This document shows positions 59,270 to 64,000 of a DNA stretch of 64,000 nt, piece by piece. The DNA is from Rubrivivax sp. (GTDB taxonomy: Bacteria; Pseudomonadota; Gammaproteobacteria; Burkholderiales; Burkholderiaceae_C): assembly GCA_030681795.1 (NCBI GenBank), contig JAUXRG010000106.1:56518-120517 (forward strand), in the 5' to 3' direction. The notes under the pieces are model-generated. The model had not been told where the DNA came from, made no database searches, and saw only the letters and a list, made by a program, of their open reading frames with translations. Position 1 is the stretch's first letter, and each line of letters begins with the position of its first letter. The translations under genes and the position numbers were made by a program.

Positions 59270-60669
59270 CGCGATGGGCGCGCCTGCGCCATGCCCTGGC
59301 AGGCAGCTCGCTGCGGGTGCGGTTGCTGGCCGGCACGCTGGTCTGGATCGTGGCCAGCATCGCAGCTGCCGGCTGGGGCCTGAGCAGCCTGTTCCACCAG
59401 CACGTGGCACAGCAGTTCCACGCCGAGTTGAAGACCCACCTCGACCAGCTCGCCGCGGCGGTGGTGCTGAAGGCCGACGGCATGCCGGCACTGGCCAGCG
59501 CGCTGAGCGACCCGCGCCTGAGCAAGCCCTATTCGGGCCTGTACTGGCAGATCGACCGCGTCGCCGCCGCTGCCGCACCGGCCGCGCCGGGCCTGCTGCG
59601 CTCTCGCTCGTTGTGGGACGGGCTGCTGCGGGTGCCGGCCGACGACGTGACCGACGGGGCGATTCACCGGCACCGGGTCCCCGGGCCGGACGGCGCCACA
59701 CTCGGCCTGGTCGAACGCAAGGTCATGCTGGAAGGCGCGCCGGATGCGTCGCCCATCACGCTGCGCCTGCTGGTCGCGGCCGACGAGCAACTAATGGTCG
59801 CGCCGGTGGCGCGCTTCAGCAGCCAGCTGTGGCTGGCACTGGGCATGCTGGGGCTGGGGCTGGTGGTCGCCGCGGTCGTGCAGGTGGCCGTCGGGCTGGC
59901 GCCGCTGCAGCGGCTGCGGCGGGCGCTCGCGCGGGTTCACGATGGGCGAACGCAGCAGCTGGACGGCGAGTTTCCGGTGGAGATCCAGCCGCTGGTGAAC
60001 GAATTCAATTCCGTGCTGGGTCAGAACGCCGAGATCGTCGTGCGCGCCCGCACGCAGGCGGGCAACCTCGCGCACGCGCTCAAGACGCCGCTGACGGTGC
60101 TGGCCAACGCCGCGGCCGCGCCGGACAGCGACCTGGCACACCTGGTGCGCGAGCAGGTCGATGCCGCCGGGCGACAGGTGAGCGCCCATCTGAGCCGCGC
60201 GCGTGCGGCCGGCGCGGCGAGCGTGCCCGGGACCCGGACCTCGTTGCGTCCGGTCGTGGACGGATTGGTGCGGGTGATGGGGTGCGTGCACGCGGCGCGC
60301 CAGATCGATCTGAAGGTGCCGCAGATGGATCTCGGGCTGGTCTTTCGCGGCGAAGCGCAGGACCTGCAGGAAATGCTCGGCAACCTGCTCGACAACGCCT
60401 GCAAGTGGGCGCGCAAACACGTCGAGCTGCGGGCCACGCGCGCCGGCGACCGCCTGCTGATAGTGATCGACGACGACGGCCCGGGCATCGCGGCGCAGCG
60501 CCGGGATGCCGTGCTGCAGCGCGGTACGCGCGACGACGAACGGGTGCCCGGGTCGGGCCTGGGCCTGGGCATCGTCGACGACCTGGCGCGCCTCTACGGC
60601 GGGCAACTCGAATTGACGAACTCACCGCTCGGTGGCCTGCGCGTTCAACTCAGTGTGCCGGCCGCGTGA
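59266..60669 (+). CDS. Sensor histidine kinase, QseC/PhoQ-like
   Basis: 467 residues. Two membrane segments (about 22-45 and 185-210) enclose a periplasmic domain of about 140 residues. A HAMP-like stretch follows, then the phosphorylated H270 in NLAHALKTPLTVL, N-box NLLDNACKWARKH, and G-boxes DDDGPGI and GSGLGLGIV. The NLAHALKTPL H-box is the PhoQ/QseC-like variant. The signal sensed is unknown; with cytochromes as targets, a redox or oxidant signal is plausible. Confidence 0.93.
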
Positions 60670-60715
60670 CCGGCCCGCCCGCGGCCTGCCGAATGGGCAA
60701 ACGCCGGCGCCAGGA

Positions 60716-60732
60716 GCCCGCCGCCGGCGGGC
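60716..60732. terminator. Stem-loop after the kinase gene
   Basis: GCCCGCC and GGCGGGC form a perfect 7-bp stem around GCC, between the kinase stop and the convergent secreted-protein gene stop. No T run follows, so termination efficiency is uncertain. Confidence 0.4.
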
Positions 60733-60759
60733 AGGACCGATGCCGAATTGCGCGGCAGT

Positions 60760-61104
60760 TCAAATCCCGGACCCTGTGCCAGTGACCTGCTTCAGACCCT
60801 TTCCCTTGCTGAAGTAATAGTCGCCCCCCGGGCTGATCACGACGGCACGCCGTGCAGCAACATCCGAGAAGTAGTTCCAGCCACTCCCCGGTTGGCCCTG
60901 ACCGGCGCTGTTGGGAACAGGCCTCATACCGCCGGAATCGTTGTCCGCAGGGTGCGCGCCTGACGCGCGCTGACCTTGCGCCAGCTGTGATGTCGGCGGT
61001 GCCGCCTGAGCGACTGACTGCTTTCCGCCATCGTTCGCGAAGGCGGAGGCACTTGCAACAAGCGCCAGGATCGCCAGCGAAGAATGAAGCATGGTCGAGT
61101 TCAT
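60760..61104 (-). CDS. Small secreted protein of unknown function
   Basis: 114 residues. Signal peptide MNSTMLHSSLAILALVASASAFA with cleavage before NDGGK, then a low-complexity Gln/Ala/Gly/Ser region and a C-terminal segment GWNYFSDVAARRAVVISPGGDYYFSKGKGL. No family recognised. Its upstream region carries the same four-box operator as the shp/pepSY divergent promoter, so it is very likely part of the same regulon and may act with the periplasmic cytochromes. Confidence 0.75.
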   Translation of the reverse strand: MNSTMLHSSLAILALVASASAFANDGGKQSVAQAAPPTSQLAQGQRASGAHPADNDSGGMRPVPNSAGQGQPGSGWNYFSDVAARRAVVISPGGDYYFSKGKGLKQVTGTGSGI

Positions 61105-61169
61105 GATGATGTCCTTCACCTCAGAGTCCAGTCGACAGTGACTGTGGGTGAAGTCTGACCCTGTCCTCA

Positions 61170-61206
61170 TGAACAGGCCGTGAACAGCTCATTCATTCTG
61201 AGTTCA
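61170..61206. promoter_or_regulatory. Second four-box operator, upstream of the secreted-protein gene
   Basis: TGAA at 61170 and 61181, TTCA at 61192 and 61203, again 11 bp apart each, exactly the layout at 58163. The flanking GTTCAGGCG is also shared. It begins 66 bp before the start of the 114-residue secreted protein. Confidence 0.8.
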
Positions 61207-61236
61207 GGCGCTCCGCGCGCGGAGAGCATGCCTGCG

Positions 61237-61542
61237 TCAGTCCTTCTCGTGCTTGCGGTCTGTACGGCCCTGGCCCTGCTTCTTGGGCTCGACGCCCGGA
61301 TCTCGATGGCACTCCATGCAGTTCTCGAATACGGGGATGCCCTCCTTCACGTGCTCAGCGCGCACCTTGGCCGGCGAATGTTCGTGGTAGCCATAGCAGG
61401 TGTAGCGGCTGAATTCGTTGTTCCGGTGACAGGTCGCGCATTCCCCGTCGTGGTCACGGTCCAGCACGAACAGCTTGTCGTGATCCAAGGTGGCCGGCTT
61501 CCAGCGTTCCTGGCCATGACAGCACTGATTGCAGCTGCCCAA
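61237..61542 (-). pseudogene. Decaying multiheme (class III-like) cytochrome c fragment
   Basis: 101 codons of a periplasmic multiheme cytochrome: RWKPATLDHDKLFVLDRDHDGECATCH, then RYTCYGYHEHSP and FENCMECHRDP. Two heme motifs are intact (CATCH, CMECH). A third has lost its second cysteine (CYGYH), and the first reads CNQCCH with one residue too many. There is no signal peptide, and an in-frame TGA stands at 61552-61554, so the N-terminal half is missing. A group II intron begins about 40 bp beyond. Related full-length proteins are associated with DHC/SHP clusters. Confidence 0.7.
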
Positions 61543-62079
61543 GCTCAGCTGTCAGCGAAGCTCGGGAACTCACAGTGACGGCGTGCGCCGTGAAAAGGCG
61601 GCGCTTTCCAGCGGGTGCAAGCCCCGCCCGGCAACCGCTCCAGCCGGAAGCAACCGGAGCAACTATGGAGGTAACGAAATGGTTGAAGCCTTCGGGTAAA
61701 GCGTGCCACATATAGGTGGCAGCGCGAGTGTGCAGGCCGCAACGTGAGTGAACGCCGAGCAAGCCTCGAAAAGTGAAATGCACAGGACGACCCACTGGCC
61801 GTTGTGGGGAAGTCTGATACGACCGGATGGATTGAGCGAAGCAGTGTCTCCAGTCGCTGTGCCGGGGTAGTGGCGGCAGCATGTACACAAGGAAAGCGCA
61901 CGCAACACGGGAAGCCCCTTGGCGTGGTCGGGGACGACCAACCGGACGCCGGTGACGGCACAGGCCGGGCGCCCTGGGGTGGCGGAGAGGCTCGTAGTAC
62001 CGCTGAAGCTGGGTAATGCCGGTGGAGGGAAGGGGCCTCAGTTCAAGACGAACGCAGCAAGTGGCGAGGGACCAGGAGA

Positions 62080-63426
62080 TTGGGCAACCTAGCAACTCCG
62101 AAAAGTGTTCAGAAACTGCAGATGGCGTTACACGCGAAAGCGAAGGCCGAAGCCGGCTACCGCTTCTACGCGCTGTACGACAAGATCAGCCGCGAGGACA
62201 TCCTGGCCCATGCCTGGGCTCAGTGCCGCTCCAACAAGGGCGCGCCAGGCATGGACGGGCAGGACTTCGCGGATGTCGAGGCGTACGGCGTGCAGCGGTG
62301 GCTCGGCGAACTGGCGCTTGCGCTCAGGAACGAGGAGTACCGACCGGACCCCATCAGAAGAGTGTTCATACCGAAAGCCAGCTCGACGGCGAAGAACCCC
62401 AAGTTCCGGCCGTTGGGCATCTCGACCCTGCGGGATCGGGTTTGCATGACAGCAGCGATGCTGGTGCTTGAGCCGATCTTCGATGCCGATCTTCCCGAAG
62501 AGCAGTACGCCTATAGGCCGGGCCGCAATGCCCAGCAGGCGGTGATCGAGGTGGGAGAGACGCTGTTCCGAGGCCATCCGGAAGTCGTAGACGCGGACCT
62601 CGCCGATTACTTCGGGTCAATTCCACATCCGGAACTCCTGCTGTCGCTCGCGCGGCGCATCGTGGACCGGAGAGTGCTGCATCTGATCAAGATGTGGCTG
62701 GAATGCGCCGTGGAGGAAACCGACGATCGAGGTCGCAGGACACGCACGACTGAAGCCAAAGACAAGCGACGCGGCATCCCGCAAGGGTCTCCCATCTCAC
62801 CGCTGCTGGCCAATCTGTACATGCGCCGGTTCATGCTGGGATGGAAGAAGCTCGGGCTGGAGAGCAGCCTTGGTACTCGGATCGTGACCTACGCCGACGA
62901 TCTCGTGATCCTGTGCAGGAAAGGCAAGGCCGAAGAGGCGCTGTCCCGACTGCGCGAGATCATGGGCAAGCTCAAGCTGACGGTCAATGAAGAGAAGACA
63001 CGAATCTGCAAGGTGCCGGAAGAGACGTTCGACTTCTTGGGATACACGTTCGGAAGGTTGTACTCGCCGAAGACAGGCCAGGCCCGCTTGGGCAAGCGGC
63101 CATCGAAGAAGAGTATCCGGCGCATGGTCGAAAAGGTCCATGCGTTGACCGACCGGAAGACGGTATGGCAAGAGACCACGGAGGTGGTGGGCAAGTTGAA
63201 TCGCGCGCTGCGCGGCTGGGCGAACTACTTCCAAGTGGGGACCACCAGCAACGCATACAACGCGATCGACCGCTACACCGCAACGCGGTTGCGCCGGTGG
63301 CTGCGCATCAAGCACAAGGTCAGGCGACGAGGGGGCGGGGCCTATCCACCCTCGCATCTGTACGGGTACTTCGGACTCGTGAGTCTGATCAACTTGAAGT
63401 ACGGCGGGTCGTGGGCGAAGGCGTGA
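62080..63426 (+). CDS. ltrA: Group II intron reverse transcriptase/maturase
   Basis: 448 residues. Reverse-transcriptase domains in order, with [51 protein letters not shown] and the catalytic TYADDLVIL, then the maturase (X) domain ending in [10 protein letters not shown]. No C-terminal HNH endonuclease domain, so mobility would rely on nicks at forks or reverse splicing. Start: TTG at 62080, preceded by AGGAG and giving [13 protein letters not shown], which aligns with related maturases; ATG 62122 is the alternative. Confidence 0.93.
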   Translation: MGNLATPKSVQKLQMALHAKAKAEAGYRFYALYDKISREDILAHAWAQCRSNKGAPGMDGQDFADVEAYGVQRWLGELALALRNEEYRPDPIRRVFIPKASSTAKNPKFRPLGISTLRDRVCMTAAMLVLEPIFDADLPEEQYAYRPGRNAQQAVIEVGETLFRGHPEVVDADLADYFGSIPHPELLLSLARRIVDRRVLHLIKMWLECAVEETDDRGRRTRTTEAKDKRRGIPQGSPISPLLANLYMRRFMLGWKKLGLESSLGTRIVTYADDLVILCRKGKAEEALSRLREIMGKLKLTVNEEKTRICKVPEETFDFLGYTFGRLYSPKTGQARLGKRPSKKSIRRMVEKVHALTDRKTVWQETTEVVGKLNRALRGWANYFQVGTTSNAYNAIDRYTATRLRRWLRIKHKVRRRGGGAYPPSHLYGYFGLVSLINLKYGGSWAKA

Positions 63427-63438
63427 AGTCTTGTCCGA

Positions 63439-63471
63439 GAGCCGGATGCGGTAGCTCCGCACGTCCGGTTC
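63439..63471 (+). ncRNA. Group II intron domain V
   Basis: A 33-nt hairpin: GAGCCGGATGCGG pairs with CCGCACGTCCGGTTC across a short loop, with the two-nucleotide bulge expected in domain V. It is the catalytic heart of the intron ribozyme and supports its being functional. Confidence 0.85.
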
Positions 63472-63515
63472 GATGAGCGGGGTGTGGAAACGGGGCCAGG
63501 GTCTGGCTCATAGGG

Positions 63516-63869
63516 CACCGCCAACCGAAAGGGGCGGCAACAGCGATGCCAGACCTACCGTCACCGCGCCACACCTCGACTCCACCACTGCCGGTCGCTT
63601 GCCCGTCAAGGAGCACGTACCGTCAACAACCGGTTCTCAAGTGCAGTAGACGTACTCGGAGGCAGATCTTGGTGGCCCGCCGGTGCGGTCGCGCCGGCCG
63701 CGCTGCCCAGCCGTTGCTTCGGTCCAAGCTCCGCGCGTGATCCGGGTCAAGCAAGACACCCCCACCTTTGCCCTAGAGTGAGTCGTCTCGGGGTTCTCCC
63801 CGCAGGCAGCCACGGCAGGTGGAACATCTGCCCGCTTGGTTCGTTTATCTCCTGACAGGGGCGCCGAAC
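63516..63869 (+). promoter_or_regulatory. Sigma-factor upstream region with FNR/Anr-type class II promoter
   Basis: No gene is seen in this 354-bp stretch. CCGCC/GGCGG (63518-63537) forms a hairpin next to the intron end. GTGAT-CCGG-GTCAA at 63737-63750 differs from the FNR/Anr consensus TTGAT-N4-ATCAA at one base in each arm. Its centre, 63743.5, is 41.5 bp before a start near 63785, which fits the -10 element TAGAGT at 63774-63779. That is the exact spacing of a class II FNR-activated promoter. Confidence 0.65.
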
Positions 63870-64000
63870 GTGTCCGACACCGGGCGACCGGAATCTGAAC
63901 TGATTGTCCTCGCGCAGAGGGGGGATCAGGCTGCCTTTGGCGTCCTCGTGCGCCGCCACCAGGATCGCATCTATCGGCATCTGCTCAACCTGACCGGGTC
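63870..64000 (+). CDS. RNA polymerase sigma-70 family (ECF-like) factor, N-terminal part
   Basis: Runs off the right edge after 43 codons. Reads SDTGRPESELIVLAQRGDQAAFGVLVRRHQDRIYRHLLNLTG, the region 2.1-2.2 core of ECF-type sigma factors (ELxxxAQxGDxxAFxxLVRRHxxRIYR). GTG 63870 is used, with AGGGG upstream; a GTG at 63819 is in frame as well. The upstream FNR-type box suggests expression at low oxygen. Confidence 0.85.
   Translation, partial: MSDTGRPESELIVLAQRGDQAAFGVLVRRHQDRIYRHLLNLTG

Larger units (their letters stand above)
61583..63515 (+). mobile_element. Group II intron with maturase gene (3' end approximate)
   Basis: The 5' end is GTGCGCCGTG at 61583, matching the GTGYG start of bacterial group II introns, followed by about 500 nt of structured domains I-III. 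The maturase gene lies at 62080-63426, domain V at 63439-63471, and a domain VI stem ATGAGC/GCTCAT closes at about 63511. The exact 3' splice site is uncertain by a few bases. It lies antisense to the cytochrome remnant. Confidence 0.85.

Noticed and set aside
63389..63616. 75-codon minus-strand frame across the intron 3' end, considered as the missing half of the cytochrome
   Set aside because: No heme motif or signal peptide, and it runs through intron domains V and VI.

Overview
The window is chromosomal, very GC-rich and gene-dense. Family resemblances (NusA operon, PuuA/PotF set, PilZ next to holB, DUF2237, DUF3138) and intergenic C7G7-centred palindromes point to a betaproteobacterium of the Burkholderiales, of the Rubrivivax/Leptothrix/Ideonella type. 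This is inference from protein and repeat character; no database was searched.

Layout. 1-1471: nfeD - SPFH (QmcA-like) - DUF2237 operon on the minus strand. 1590-4680: an Orn/Lys/Arg decarboxylase facing fabI. 4747-13234: the translation operon rimP-nusA-infB-rbfA-truB-typA, with a promoter followed almost at once by an intrinsic terminator, a likely attenuator. 13278-19715: a DMT exporter, a wax-ester synthase/DGAT, an IS110-family element, an alpha/beta hydrolase, DUF1330, and a RES/Xre-type toxin-antitoxin pair. 19732-23409: dusA-mtnP-mtnA-class II aldolase, which reads as a methylthioadenosine salvage shunt. 24327-41929: about 17.6 kb of genes all on the minus strand for agmatine/putrescine uptake and breakdown: agmatinase, hemerythrin-like protein, three class III transaminases (one GabT), PuuB, PuuD, PuuA, PotFGHI, a DUF3138 outer-membrane protein, PuuC and a type III glutamine-synthetase-like enzyme. 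With the decarboxylase near the left end, arginine can be followed to agmatine, putrescine, gamma-glutamyl intermediates, GABA and succinate semialdehyde; no succinate semialdehyde dehydrogenase lies in the window.

42275-51834: aceA behind a perfect 16-bp palindrome, a YtrA/ABC exporter operon, ygfZ, the mltG-tmk-holB-pilZ-tatD-ankyrin run, and a small conserved-looking protein. At 51900-51927 there is a 28-bp sequence matching the E. coli dif site at 23 of 28 positions as recalled, so this locus probably lies at the replication terminus. It is followed by accessory DNA: imperfect repeats, a DUF1016-like gene remnant, and a divergent kfrA/tyrosine-recombinase pair separated by dyads.

55259-61542: a c-type cytochrome system: SHP (DUF1924), diheme cytochrome DHC, two PepSY proteins, a ferric-reductase-like flavocytochrome, and an OmpR-family two-component system. 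The intergenic region shared by the two divergent operons and the region upstream of a nearby secreted-protein gene carry the same four-box palindromic operator, TGAA-N7-TGAA-N7-TTCA-N7-TTCA. This is the most striking regulatory feature seen here. A related multiheme cytochrome gene beside it is a decaying fragment, and a group II intron (61583 to about 63515) lies just beyond it. The window ends in the first 43 codons of a sigma-70-family (ECF-like) factor behind a class II FNR/Anr-type promoter.

No tRNA, rRNA or CRISPR array was found.
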